Assembly (NCBI RefSeq): GCF_000281045.1
Contig: NW_008246132.1
Span: forward strand, 256,607 to 279,056
Direction: 5' to 3'
DNA length: 22,450 nucleotides
From: Saprolegnia diclina VS20
Taxonomy: Eukaryota > Oomycota > Saprolegniomycetes > Saprolegniales > Saprolegniaceae
Below are positions 1-10,661 of this stretch, piece by piece. Position numbers and translations under genes: made by a program. The notes beneath the pieces were generated by a model. The model did not search any database. It was not told the DNA's origin and worked only from the letters and a program-made list of their open reading frames with translations. Position 1 is the stretch's first letter; every line of letters starts with the position of its first letter.

Positions 1-509
1 CTAGTACTACATGCGCGCGCCGAGGACGGCGAGAAGCGAGCTACTAAAGCCAGGCGCTCGAGAAGACGACGAGCATGGAACCCTTGGAATTCGAAGCCCC
101 TTGACGCGAAGGATCGCTATGCGCGTGCGCCGGCAATAGCTGGCGGCACCAAGGCTCGATTTTCATGTAGGACGGCAACTCGCCTGTTGACGTGCTGTCA
201 GTTCTTATGTTGTGTCCTTCCTAGAACGACCAACCTGTCTATTTGTGCGATCGGTAGGTCGAGTTCGACAGCGCCAAAGTAACTTGCTTGTGCAGTGCCT
301 GCTCCGCGATTCCCGCCGGCGCGCGCAAGACGCCCAGGCGCCCGTGGCCAATGTGCCGCCGACAGGTCCGCTAGAAGGCGGCGCAACGCTCCTAACCTAG
401 AGTAGTAGCGCATACAACATCCATTCATCATATATCCCCTTCGTTTGGTTTGCCTGTGTGCCGCGCACAAATAAATCCGAAACTAGGCTTCTGTTCTGGC
501 GCAAAAAGA

Positions 510-594
510 GCAAAACGCGCGTGTGGACTTGAACTCGCGACGTTCTGGAACCTTCTTCTGCGATGCCTGACCAAGCCCACTACGCTACTCTCAT
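510..594 (-). other. Degenerate tRNA-like Pol III unit (tRNA relic or SINE head)
   Basis: On the minus strand, TAGCGTAGTGG (587-577) fits the Pol III A-box consensus TRGYNNARNNG, and GTTCAAGTC (534-526) fits the B box GTTCRANNC. The boxes start 53 nt apart, longer than in an ordinary tRNA and closer to long-variable-arm Leu/Ser types. A TTTT run (515-512) follows directly and a TTTTT run lies at 507-503; both are Pol III stop signals. The acceptor and T stems do not pair when folded in register, so this is not a working tRNA as far as I can see. A tRNA pseudogene or the 5' end of a tRNA-derived SINE are the two readings. Confidence 0.35.
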
Positions 595-741
595 CCTCCT
601 CGCAGAGACTACTTTTTGTCACAACTCAAAGACCTCAGCTCGCAATTATACCCAATCACGTATCGGGCTCGCAAAAAATCGATCCATTTCGGCCAATCAT
701 ATTGCCCGATTCTCGGGACAAACGCCGCGTGCGCAAAAAAA

Positions 742-790
742 CTTATAGCGTAAAATCTGCTATAAGAAACCTTATAGCGTAAAATCTGCT
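742..790. repeat. Two-copy 29-nt tandem duplication
   Basis: The 20-nt string cttatagcgtaaaatctgct occurs at 742-761 and identically at 771-790. A 9-nt spacer (ataagaaac) separates the copies, giving a 29-nt period. The identity of the copies suggests a recent duplication, for example by slippage. No function can be inferred. Confidence 0.85.
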
Positions 791-1419
791 CCTTGGGTGC
801 GGGCGTGTTAAGCGCGCTAAGGCACCAGGTGCCCTTGGAATGGCGTCACCCAAATCCAGCCAGGCAGCGACCATGTTGCAGAGATCCTATATCAGCGCCG
901 CATCACCGACCGAGTACGTTAGTATGGGTAAAGGTACAATGGCTTCTAATGTCACTGCTGCAATGTCGGTTGAAGTGTTCATACCTGAGCTGCATCCCAC
1001 CGAACGATCACACCCTGCGGTGCAGACTGTACAGACGGCTCTGTCATTGGCGCATAATCATTTGCATTTCAGCGAATCACCATGCAGGATTGAAACCTTT
1101 CATATTGTATATCGATTGCCACAGGTTTTCGCTTTTGGCAGCGAAATGGCCGGACAATATCCAGGGCACTACAACCGGGGAAGTGAAGTCGCCTCGTCCA
1201 TGTACAGACTCCTTGTATTTGGATCCTACGTGCTTGGGTGTGTTGCTAGCGCGCATGCTGCCCGCGCCATTGACACCGCTTCGCTTCGCGCGCGATCTTT
1301 TATTCTGCGTGCGAATAGCCATCTTTGAAACTTGACGGTCGAGGTATGATCGTACATCTTGCAATCTGTATCAAACCACGGTGCGTGCGTTTAGCCATTC
1401 ACGCCCGTTCTAAATTAAA

Positions 1420-1445
1420 ATTGGCGCGAGACCACAATGGCCAAT
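1420..1445 (+). promoter_or_regulatory. CCAAT-box pair upstream of SMC6
   Basis: ATTGG at 1420-1424 and CCAAT at 1441-1445 lie in a short AT-richer stretch upstream of the SMC6 start, the nearer one 123 nt from the ATG. CCAAT is the binding site of the NF-Y complex in eukaryotes. The assignment rests on sequence and position, and on the same pentamer lying upstream of the other genes in this window. Confidence 0.4.
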
Positions 1446-1568
1446 CGCATCGCGGTCGCTCGCCATTAAATGTTTTTCCATGACAGTAAGCTTGGTGTTT
1501 GTATGCCGAATAAAATATCGTAAAAAAGTACTCCTATTTTGTACGTTGAGCAAAGTTCCAACGGCCCG

Positions 1569-4500
1569 ATGGCGACGAAGGCGAGGAAACTCCATGCGAC
1601 GGACGACCCGCGCCGGGCCGCCATGCGCATGACGGCCGACGAAGATGAGCTCGTGAACCCTTCCGAGGACGAGTACGAGGACGAGGGCGATGAGAACGAG
1701 GACGGGAACAGCGCGGTCGCGATAAGCCCGAGCCCGAGCCCAGCCGAGCCGGCAACCGCCTCCGAGATGGGCATCATCGAGGAGATCTACTGCGAGAACT
1801 TCATGTGCCATCGCCGTATGTGCATCCGTCTCTGCCGCAACATCAACTTCATCACGGGCGAGAACGGCAGCGGGAAGAGTGCGATCATTGCCGCGCTGCA
1901 GATCTGCCTCGGTGCGTCGGCCCGCGCGACCCATCGCGGCAAGAGCATCAAGAACCTCATCCGCAACGGCCACGATGGCAATGCAATCGTGCGCATCACA
2001 CTCCTCAACGACGGTAGACACATGGACGTAGGATATTGGCCTCAAAGGCTGCTCTTGACTAGCCCAAGGCACGGACGCGTTCCGCCCCGAGTCGTTTGGG
2101 AAGCGCATCATGGTCGAGCGCCTCATCCGTCGCGATGGCACGGCCGAGTACCGCCTCAAGAACGAGCATGGCAAGGTCGTCTCGAAGCTCAAGGCGGACC
2201 TCGACGCGATGCTCGACCATCTCAACATCCAGGTAGACAGATGCGCATGTACATGACCTTATTCGACTGGCCGTAGATTGAAAACCCCTGCGCCGTGCTT
2301 GACCAAGAGAATGCCAAGCTCTTCCTCAAAGGCGACCCGACCGACAAGTACAAGGTACGTTGTATCCCATGGTGCAGCCTCGAGCAATCATCGGATGCAA
2401 TTAGTTCTTCTTGCAATCGACGGATCTCTACAAGATGCGCGCCACGTTTGCGAAAGTCGAAGACGAAACGCGCCTGCGGCAGGAATCGACGCTTGTCCAG
2501 GAAGAGCGCAAGCTCAAGACGCTCCTCAAGGCCAAGGAGGAGGCCGAGCGCCTCTACGAAGAAGCCAAGAGTGTACGCAATGAATGGTCTCTCGCACGTC
2601 CATGTGCTCATTCTTATCACGATAGATTGGCCACTTGAAGGAGGAGCTCGTCGGCCTCAAGCAGTCGCTGGCCTGGTCCTTTGTCAACGCCCAGGAACTC
2701 TCGCTCCAAGACGTCCAAGCACAGGTATCCCTCCTTTGATTACATGATCGGGATGCGTATCTTAGTCTTAGCTCGACCAAGTCATGCACTTGCAGCAAGT
2801 CGCTGCCGAGAAGGTGCTGCGACGACAACAAGTGGTCGACGCGCGCTCGGCCGAGCAGTCGGCAAAGAACAACGCGCTCCAGGAGGTCGATGCGCAGAAG
2901 GAAGTCTTTCAGCGCCAACAACAAGCGCTCCAGCAAGAGATCCGCGAGCTGCGGCTGCCCGTCCAGAAGAAGCATGCGGGTAGAGATCTCGTTCTCGATG
3001 CATCGAGGCTGAATCGATAACGATGTGTAGCCAAGAACGCGATGGAGCACCAGATTCGACAGGCGCAAGCACGCTTGAAGCGCATCGAGCACGAGAAGGA
3101 GCAGCGCCGTGCCAAGTACCAACTGTACCTCCGGTCACTTGAGAAGCAGCAAGCGCAGCAAGCCGAAGGCATCCAGCGCGCCCAGGAACACCTTCATCGT
3201 GTGCAAGCCAAGAAGCGGGAGATCGAGGTGCATTCACTCACATATATATGGTACAATTCGGCGGTGATCTCATATATCCTCATGGTCTAGTCCAAGCCGA
3301 TGGAAGAATTTGCAGCCGAGCTTGACGACGTCGAAGGCCAGTACGTGGCGTGCAGCCAGCAAAAGCGCGAGGCGAGCGGCGAGGTTGAGCGTCTGACCTC
3401 GCGCCTACGCGCGCTCGAGTCGCAGAGTCAAAACAAGTAGGTTTTCCATGAGCTCGAACGTGCCGACGAAGACTGATGGCATAGGCTGGTCGCGTTTGGC
3501 AACCAGATTCCCAGACTCCAGCAAGCGATCCAAGACAATCTGCACAAGTTCTCGGCGCCGCCGATTGGGCCGCTTGGCATGTACTTTAGCCTCAAGCCCG
3601 AGCATCAGCAATATGTAGGACGTCCCTTCTCTCGCCGGTCGATGACCAACTTTGATTCATAGGCGGTTGCAGCCGAGGTCGTGCTCAAGAACGTGATTGG
3701 CAGCTATCTTCTCGCGAACGGCCGGGACAAGAACGTCTTGGACAATCTCAAGCGGCAGATGAACGTTCCGCCGAGCCAAGCGAATATTTTGATCGCCAAG
3801 CGCACCGGCCGGCGGTACGACAATGTGCACGTTCCCCGTGGCCCTCTGGGCGATCATGCAGTGATCTCACTCTTGGACATTGACAACCCGGACGTGTATA
3901 ATGTGCTCGTGGATGTGGCCAAGATCGAGTCCAAGTACGTGTACCCGACGCGCAAAGAGGCAGAAGACGCGACGATGGAGGGGCCGTCCGGGCGACAGCG
4001 CTTTGTGCAGGGCGTCTCGGAGGTCTACATGCCCAGTGGCGACAAGCTTCTCGTGCGCAACGGCAACGTGGCTTACATTGCTAACAAGGGGCAACGTCAC
4101 GCACGTATCTTGTCGCAAGACAATGCGGGCGAGATCAACGACATCAACCACCGTCTCGAGCGCCAGAAGCACGAGCTCCAAGCCCTCTCGCGCGACGAGC
4201 GTACACATGCATCCATCATCTGACGAAATGAGGCTCATCGATTGATAGACAACCTCCGCGGCAAGCGCGAGCACTTGCGCAAGCAGATGCAGCAACACAC
4301 GGTGAGCTTGGACGCGGCCAGCCGTGAGCTCAACCGCGCCGAGAACGACCTCCACGCGCTGCAGCGACAGACGCAGGACCCAAGCGAGGTCTGTCATTGT
4401 CGTCAAACAAGTTTTCGAAATGCTGATGGGCACCTTGTGCGTAGAGCAACCTTGGTGATACTACGGTGCTCGAAGAAGAACAAGCCGAGCTCGAGACGGA

Positions 4501-5752
4501 GATCCAGCAGACGATCACGCAACTGCAACGTCTAGAGAGCGAGCTCACAACATCAAACCCCGAGCTCCAGCAGAAGGAAGACGACCTTGCACGGGTTCAA
4601 AAGGACGCCCGTGGGCTCGACGCGCAGCTTCAAGAGCTCCAGAACGACGTGACGGCGGCGATGGCAACCTTTTCAAGCGCGACGGCCAAGCTTCTCCGGT
4701 CGAAACACGATCAAAAAGAGGTGGCCAAGCAAGTGGCAGCTCGATCGGCCGAAGTCGCCGAGCAAGAAGAGCTCGTGTCGACGACGATGGCGAAAGCCAA
4801 AGCGTTTTGTCCCCGAGTGGAAAACTGCACCGAGCCACCCGCGTTTTACAGCCAGCAGATCAAGGACGTGCAGGTGCACTTGTCGGTCCGTCTATATGGT
4901 GCCTTATCGTACATGACGTAGACACGCATGGAGCGCGAGAAGCGCAAGTTTGACAACATGGACCTCGACGAGCTCCACTTGGACAAGGAGGAGAAGACGA
5001 TGAAGTATTTCAAGAAGAACATCGAGTTTACTCAGGTACGGCCATCGCGATGGAATGCATCACTCAGGAATGCCTAGTTTGAAGAAAACGTCAACACGGT
5101 CGCGACGATGCTGGCAGCGCGAAAGCGCAAGTGGGAGAACCTCCGCATTGAGATTGCCAATCGCACGTCCATTGGCTTCAACAAGTTTATGCAAGCCAAG
5201 AACTTTGCCGGGAAGCTCAAATTTCTGCACGACGAGCAGCGGTACGACTTGAGTTTGGACGATGCAAGACCTCTCATGACGCGTTTGCTGGTAGGCTCGA
5301 CATCAACATCATGGCCAACGAAGCTGGCAAGACCAAGCAGTCGATGGTCAGCGACATGAAGCAGCTCTCGGGCGGCGAGCGGAGTTATACCCAAGTCGCG
5401 CTGCTCATGGCCCTCGGTAATCGAATTGTCTATCTACAGAAAAGGCTCATGATGCGGTGCAGGCGAGTGCATCGAGTCGCCGTTTCGTGTCATGGACGAG
5501 TTCGACGTGTTTATGGACAGTATCAACCGCACACACACCCTCCAGCTGCTCGTCGAGACGTCCAAGCAGGCCTCGCGCAAGCAATTTATCTTTGTGACCC
5601 CCAACGATCTCAGGTAGTACCTCCATCGTCCATCACCGTCAGCCTCTCATTCTTGCCCTAGCTCGGTCAAGGAAGATGCGATGGTCAAGATCCAAAAGCT
5701 CAACCCGCCACGCGACCGACTCGACGGACCGATGGCGAGCCAAACCTCCTAG
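1569..5752 (+). CDS. SMC6: SMC6, structural maintenance of chromosomes protein 6 (17 exons)
   Basis: SMC6 is an ATPase that pairs with SMC5 in the nuclear SMC5/6 complex, which acts in recombinational repair and replication-fork stability. Exons: 1569-2013, 2063-2232, 2277-2354, 2405-2572, 2626-2724, 2772-2979, 3031-3227, 3291-3436, 3485-3614, 3663-4200, 4249-4388, 4445-4873, 4922-5035, 5078-5241, 5295-5416, 5463-5613, 5662-5752. All junctions keep frame and give 1129 aa, normal for the family. An acidic N-terminus precedes ENFMCH (76-81), typical of SMC6, and Walker A GENGSGKS (97-104). IENPCAVLDQ follows the first part of the head. Long coiled coils flank a hinge near residues 500-700. The C-terminal head has the signature LSGGER (1033-1038) and Walker B VMDEFD (1059-1064). 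Intron 1 could instead end at an AAG at 2068, removing two residues; TAG at 2062 fits the other introns better. The start at 1569 is the first ATG in frame. The gene appears intact. Confidence 0.96.
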
Positions 5753-5873
5753 TTGCTAGCCCTGTACTCGCGCGTCCGAGTCTCTTGATTTAAACACTTG
5801 CGTCCCTCTCCTCGTAGCCACATGACAACAGACTCGCAGTCTTGTGAAGAATACCTTGCCTTTCTCATACAGT

Positions 5874-7319
5874 CTACGCATCGGCGGCCTTGGTCGTTGG
5901 CTTCTTCTTCTTCTGCTTCTTCTTCTTCTGCTTCTTTGTCGCTTGGCCCGCGGTCGGGGCCGTCACTGCGTCGACCGGCCGCTTGCGCGACGGCGCTTCC
6001 GGTGCCAGCTCCTCGGGCCGCCGCTCAAAGCAGCTCACAAAGAAGCCGTGGGTAAGTTGTGCGTGGGACGCCCGCACGCAGCGCTTGGTCACGCGGGGCG
6101 CAAGCGCGTCGCTCTCGACACCGCGCTCGGGCCAAGCTGGCAGCACCGACACGAGAGCCCACTTGGCGCCGTGGGCCTTGAGGAGGCGGGCGACGACGCC
6201 TTCGTTCTCAACGTGGTGGACCGAGCACGTGGAGTAGACGACCGTTTGCATCTTGGGGAGCGCCATGGCCTGCTGGACGATCGCAAATTGGTGGTCGGCA
6301 AACGCAGCGAGTTCGTCGGCCGAGTGCTCGGGCACCGGCTCGCCGACGGCGACGTTGCCCGAGCCCGAGCACGACGGGTCGCAGATCGCCAGCGTCGCGT
6401 CGGCCCACGGTCCTTGCGCCATGTTGGTCTCCAGGAAATCGGCCTCGACGACCGTAATGCGGTCGTTGGCGCCGGCCTTGGCGACCGTGTTGCGGAGCGA
6501 CGTGGCGCGCGCCGGCGCCCGCTCAAACGCCACGACCGACGACGACGTCGGGTGCGCGAGTGCGAGGCGCGCAGCGAGCTGCGTCGTCTTGTTGCCCGGC
6601 GCGGCGCACGCGTCGACAGCGATGTGGTGGCGGCCAATGTCGGGGATCGCTGCCACTGGAAGGCAACTCGCAAGGTCCTGAACAAAGACCGCGCCCGACT
6701 TGACGAGCGCGTGGCCGTGGAGGTTGGTGCCCGGCGGCAGCACCAGCAGCTCGGGCACCGTCTCGTGCACGTGCGGCTTCAAGCCGGCCTTGGTCAGGCC
6801 CGCGATTGCTTTGGCGACCGTCGTCTTGAGCGTGTTGACGCGAATGTAGCGGGGAAAGGCCATGTCGTTGGACGCGCTCTTGGCTTTGCCAGCGATGGCG
6901 GCCGCTGTTTTCGGGTGCGTCGTCGCATTTGCTTCGAAAAACGAGCGCAGCGCGGCCTCGGCGTCGCGCACCAAAGCGACGCTGCCGGCGTGGGCGCCCT
7001 TGAGTTTTCGGCGCGGCCCAACGAGGAGCTCGTAGGCCAAGACGATGACGAGGCTCTCGGGAAAGAAGGCGGGCAGCGCCTTGAAGCGGTGCGCGTCGAC
7101 GCGCTCGGTGGCGTCAATGGCTTGGACGGCGGCGAGGAGCCCGACCGTGGTCGCGCCGGCCACGAGCGCGTCCGCGTGCTTGAGACTCTCCTGCGCCAGC
7201 GCCTGGATCGTCGGCCGCAGGCCATGCGAGATGGGCAGCGCGTACAGCGCCGTGCGGATCCCGCTGTGCTTGGTCCGGACCTTGTCGACGACGGCCGCGG
7301 CCGCGTTGTAGACGTTCAT
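5874..7319 (-). CDS. NSUN5: NSUN5/Rcm1-type 25S/28S rRNA (cytosine-C5)-methyltransferase
   Basis: Family members are nucleolar enzymes that place one m5C in the large-subunit rRNA using S-adenosylmethionine. The frame is uninterrupted, with no introns, and gives 481 aa. The start at 7319 was chosen because MNVYNAAAAVV aligns in style with the animal NSUN5 N-terminus (MGLYAAAAGVL). The open frame runs on to 7487, but that stretch reads as non-coding. Visible motifs are YIRVNTLK (158-165), the SAM-binding DACAAPGNKT (236-245), motif IV DPSCSGSG (314-321, Cys317) and motif VI VYSTCS with the catalytic Cys365. DPSCSGSG instead of the usual DxPCSG separates NSUN5 from other NSUN proteins. The tail (about 461-474) is nearly all Lys and Gln and is a likely nucleolar signal. 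The gene converges on SMC6, with 121 nt between the stop codons. Confidence 0.95.
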   Translation of the reverse strand: MNVYNAAAAVVDKVRTKHSGIRTALYALPISHGLRPTIQALAQESLKHADALVAGATTVGLLAAVQAIDATERVDAHRFKALPAFFPESLVIVLAYELLVGPRRKLKGAHAGSVALVRDAEAALRSFFEANATTHPKTAAAIAGKAKSASNDMAFPRYIRVNTLKTTVAKAIAGLTKAGLKPHVHETVPELLVLPPGTNLHGHALVKSGAVFVQDLASCLPVAAIPDIGRHHIAVDACAAPGNKTTQLAARLALAHPTSSSVVAFERAPARATSLRNTVAKAGANDRITVVEADFLETNMAQGPWADATLAICDPSCSGSGNVAVGEPVPEHSADELAAFADHQFAIVQQAMALPKMQTVVYSTCSVHHVENEGVVARLLKAHGAKWALVSVLPAWPERGVESDALAPRVTKRCVRASHAQLTHGFFVSCFERRPEELAPEAPSRKRPVDAVTAPTAGQATKKQKKKKQKKKKPTTKAADA

Positions 7320-7340
7320 ATTAGTGCAATATGGCGATGC

Positions 7341-7345
7341 ATTGG
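7341..7345 (-). promoter_or_regulatory. CCAAT box upstream of NSUN5
   Basis: ATTGG on the plus strand reads CCAAT towards the NSUN5-like gene, 21 nt before its ATG. The short distance would mean a very short 5' leader or transcription starting within the box's vicinity. The assignment is from sequence and position only. Confidence 0.35.
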
Positions 7346-8466
7346 TCCGTGTTAAAAGCGGCATAGAATGCCGAATCCTACGACGCGGCAGTCTCGGGTG
7401 CTGGCTTCCTAGCGAGCGAACTGGTCGTGCGAGAGGGCGTTGCACAGCGGTTGCACATACTTGTCTTCCTTGCGTCGAGCGCTCCACGAATATATGGTAC
7501 AGGTCGTTTGCAGTGCCCTGTCGACGCGAGCGGGCAGGGTCTTATTTGTGGCATATGCCGAATACTATTTGAAACCGGAGTAACTGGCCTCTTCTGTAGT
7601 CGACACTGAAACGCTTGTACTAACAAGGTCCTACCTGCAGGGTCTTATGACGACACTCGTGCGACAGAGTATACCTCATGATACATGCAAGGGTAGGTTT
7701 TGGCGGCGTTGGGAGGGCGACCGTCGGACCTTCGGTCAGTCAGGATTGCCATCAAAATGGCGTCATTGGTGCGCGACAGCAGTGGGATCGCTGGTCACGT
7801 CACATTGCGCGAAAAGCATTTGCCCGTTTCTGCGCCGCGTCTACAGATCTGTCTACACAGTGGTCCAAGCTCAAAGTGCTTTCTTCTTCTTCCTATAGTG
7901 GCCAAACTACCGCAGAGAGCAACACACGTACCAGAGCTGGTGGCGCTCGATGCATCGCAAAGCGCGTTGGGGAAATGACGGGCCGGCACCAGATATTACA
8001 TGTTGTCCAGCGCGCCACAGCAACACTCCGTTGAACTAAGATCTGAGACGACGCAGAATCCTCTTGTGCGAGACACTCGGCTCATCGCACAGAGCTGGGC
8101 ATCTACCGCGCCTTTGTCGTCGTGCCAACGTGTCTCAAGGAACCCGAGTCCTCCTTCCATGACGTATCCCCTTCCAGTCAGCTTCTAAGTGCCCGAGATT
8201 CCTCCCAAGCGGTGGAGGTTCTCGATCATTCGCTTCATCCGCGCGAGATGATACTTGTAGGATTATGGTTGCTCACGGGTGGTTGCCGCAAGCGATTCCA
8301 AATCGTTGGAGGTGCGGTGGCGTTGTCTGCGTGGTTGTGGGCTCCAACGGCGTCATGCCGTGGGGTCGCATCGCGTCGTCACTTGACTGATCCGCGCTTG
8401 GTATCGATTCAAATCGAGTGCAGATCGATCGAGACCCCAGTCATATTACGTCTCTTGAGCTATGCT
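7346..8466. other. Gene-free stretch between NSUN5 and the decayed gene
   Basis: I see no supported gene here. Short open frames exist on the plus strand (for example 7678-8034 and the 5' half of 8122-8655). They lack recognisable motifs, the latter overlaps the minus-strand pseudogene, and base composition is less GC-rich than in the genes. No repeat or RNA gene stood out. Confidence 0.5.
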
Positions 8467-10661
8467 CTATGCGGCAGCCACGTACACGGCGTCACCGCGA
8501 CCAACGACGTCGAATGGGGACGTGGCCCAGAGCTGGACGCGGCTCTCGGGGCTCCAGCACACAATGTCGTCGTCCATCGGTGCAACCAGCCGGTGGATCG
8601 CGGCGCGGACGACAAGGCTCTTGTCGCGGCATGTCAGATGCAAAACGACACGTGAACCTTCGTGCCGCAGCAGGTCGTAGCCAAAGTACTCGACGACGAC
8701 CTCGCCGCGCGACGGCTCGAACGCGACATAGTCTCCATCTACCAAGATCGATACATCAAGAATGTCACTGGACCGCGGAAGAGTGTACTCAAGACATGGC
8801 CGTGCCCGGCCATCGTCGACTCGCCGTTGGGAAAGACGCGCAGAATGCGCGGGGATCCGTCGAGCACCAGTCGGCTCGGGCGACTCGCGTAGACGCCCCA
8901 GTGCGACTGCACCTAAGCCGCTCTGCTAACACCAAATGCAATACACATTGCCACGTACCCAGAGCGAGCCGTTAGTATGCGCGAGGCGACACCGATAAAG
9001 CCATGTCGTCCACCGCACGGCGTCCAGGACAGAGCATTCCGGTAGCTCGAGGCGACTGCAGCTCGGATCAAAGATCCAGTCGCCACACAGTGGCGAGATG
9101 CGCGCTCTTGGCCACGCGACAGGGCCCGACGTCGAGCTCTAACAAGCCCATCAGAAAGGCCGGGCGAGTTCAATTGAATCGCTAGTACAAGAAACACTTC
9201 GCGAAAATGCGCTACAAACGAATGGTACCCAAAGTACCCCTCGGTCGCGACCTGGGCCTGCAACGCGTCTTCGAGGTCCGGGGTTGCGACGGCTTTGGCA
9301 ATGACGCCGACTGTCGTGCCCCGCGCTTCGAAAAACACCTCGGAGACCGCGTGGAGCACATGGACGCAGGCATTGTACGCGGTCATGAGCCGCGCCTTGT
9401 CAAAGAGGCAGTTGCTGTTGGCGGTAATCACCCGCTCGTACATGGTGGCGTGTTGCACGAGGTGCACAAGCCACGGCACGAGCATCGCGCGCACTGCGCT
9501 TGGCGGCTCGCCCTACGATTTTTGCTTCCACTCTATTCCACTTGACACATTGATACTACCGCGACGCGCCAAAACGGCAGCGGGGTCGGCGTTGCGCGTC
9601 GGGTTGCGGCCACCGCCTCGATTAAGTCGGCTTGCCATGGCCCTTGGGACACGGGCAGCTGGCATACGCAGAGTAAGAGGAGCCCGAGCCGGTTGGCCAT
9701 GAGCTGGGTCTGGGGCGGTACGTGGCGCGGTGACGACGGCGGCGCCATGCCACTCGGTTGCAAGTTGAACGTGTGGACGGAGAGCACGGGCGATGCCGAC
9801 TGATGCGCTGAAGCATTCTCGTTGGACTCGGACGCGTTGGCGTAGTGGAGGCTGCGGTACGACACAAAGGTAAAGCCAGGGGAGAAGACCGAGTCGACGA
9901 GCCGCCAGTGCACGCTGTTGCTCGATCGCTCGACCGCAAAGACAAACACCTACTCGAGGCGTCCTTTAAAGTTGTAGCCACGCATGATGGGCACCTTGAC
10001 GTGGTGGAGACAGTCGCGCACGACCTGGCTCCGGCCGCTCTTCCAGCCGTACGCCCAGCCGTCGACAAGGTCGTTGTTGAAGCTCGTCGTCAACACCGTG
10101 CTCTAAGAAATCCCGTGAGCGTACTACGTAATACATCACGAACCGACTTCGCCGCTTGATTGAAGCTCGTTGCGCCCGACGTGCCACGCGGTGCCGTGCT
10201 CGTCGGTGCGCGCCTTGAGGTCGGCGGGCGTCACTGGCGCAATGACGTCGCCGATTGCCCAGTCGTCGTCGTACGCCGGCGCGATCTTGAGCAGCGCGAC
10301 ATAGTCCTCGAGCGACGCCGCCTTGGACGAGCTGGGCGGAAGCGTCGTCTTGACTTCGATGGGCGCGCCGCAGTACCGGTAGTACACGTGGCTCGGGCAG
10401 CAGTGAGGAAAGCACCTACATGACATGGTATTCCGTCGCGGCGACCGCGGTGAGCAGTGTACCGAAGCACCTACGCGCCAGAGGAACGAGGTGAGCGCCA
10501 TTCGCCTTTGCGGATTGGTTTGTACCTTGACCTTCTGCGCCTTCTGGTACCTACGCAGCACTTAGGGTCAAGGACGCGGAGACGCCCCATGCGTACCGAG
10601 TGTACTTGGGGAGGAAGACGCTGTCGTGGCCGCAGTGCTTGACAACAAAGGTGCTTGGCAT
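8467..10661 (-). pseudogene. Decayed multi-exon gene, family not recognised
   Basis: Coding-like segments on the minus strand follow one another in order but cannot be read as one frame. An ATG at 10661 opens with MPSTFVVKHCGHDSVFLPKY. Later segments include HVYYRYCGAPIEVKTT (near 10390), WAYGWKSGRSQVVRDCLHHV (near 10040), SPGFTFVSYRSLHYA (near 9870), WLVHLVQHATMYERVI (near 9470), SPLCGDWIFDPSC (near 9080) and DYVAFEPSRGEVVVEYFGYD (near 8720). The last frame stops at 8467. Four introns of this genome's type can be placed at 10103-10147, 9513-9559, 9182-9228 and 8913-8958 (45-47 nt, all ending TAG, joining compatible phases). Against that, there is an in-frame stop at 9950-9952 between otherwise contiguous segments, and frame changes near 10570, 9145, 9115 and 8780. 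A recently dead host gene fits best; assembly error in a live gene is possible. I recognise no domain, so function is unknown. Confidence 0.6.

Larger units (their letters stand above)
1..1419. other. Region without a firm gene, left edge to SMC6 promoter
   Basis: No convincing protein gene is visible. The stretch holds a tRNA-like unit (510-594, minus) and a 29-nt tandem duplication (742-790), listed separately. Open frames here are short, and their codon use lacks the strong G/C third-position bias of the neighbouring genes. The longest with an ATG is 840-1328 on the plus strand (162 codons). It has a mildly hydrophobic C-terminal third and resembles no family I know. It could be a small lineage-specific gene, but is more likely chance. 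Confidence 0.5.

Noticed and set aside
5844-7355. Open frame of 503 codons on the plus strand
   Set aside because: It lies antisense to the NSUN5 gene, is Arg/Val/Gly-rich, and arises from the G/C-ending codons of the true gene on the other strand.
7320-7487. N-terminal extension of NSUN5 by 56 codons
   Set aside because: The extension is Arg-rich without motif, while the ATG at 7319 matches the family's usual start and has a CCAAT box just upstream that would fall inside the extension.
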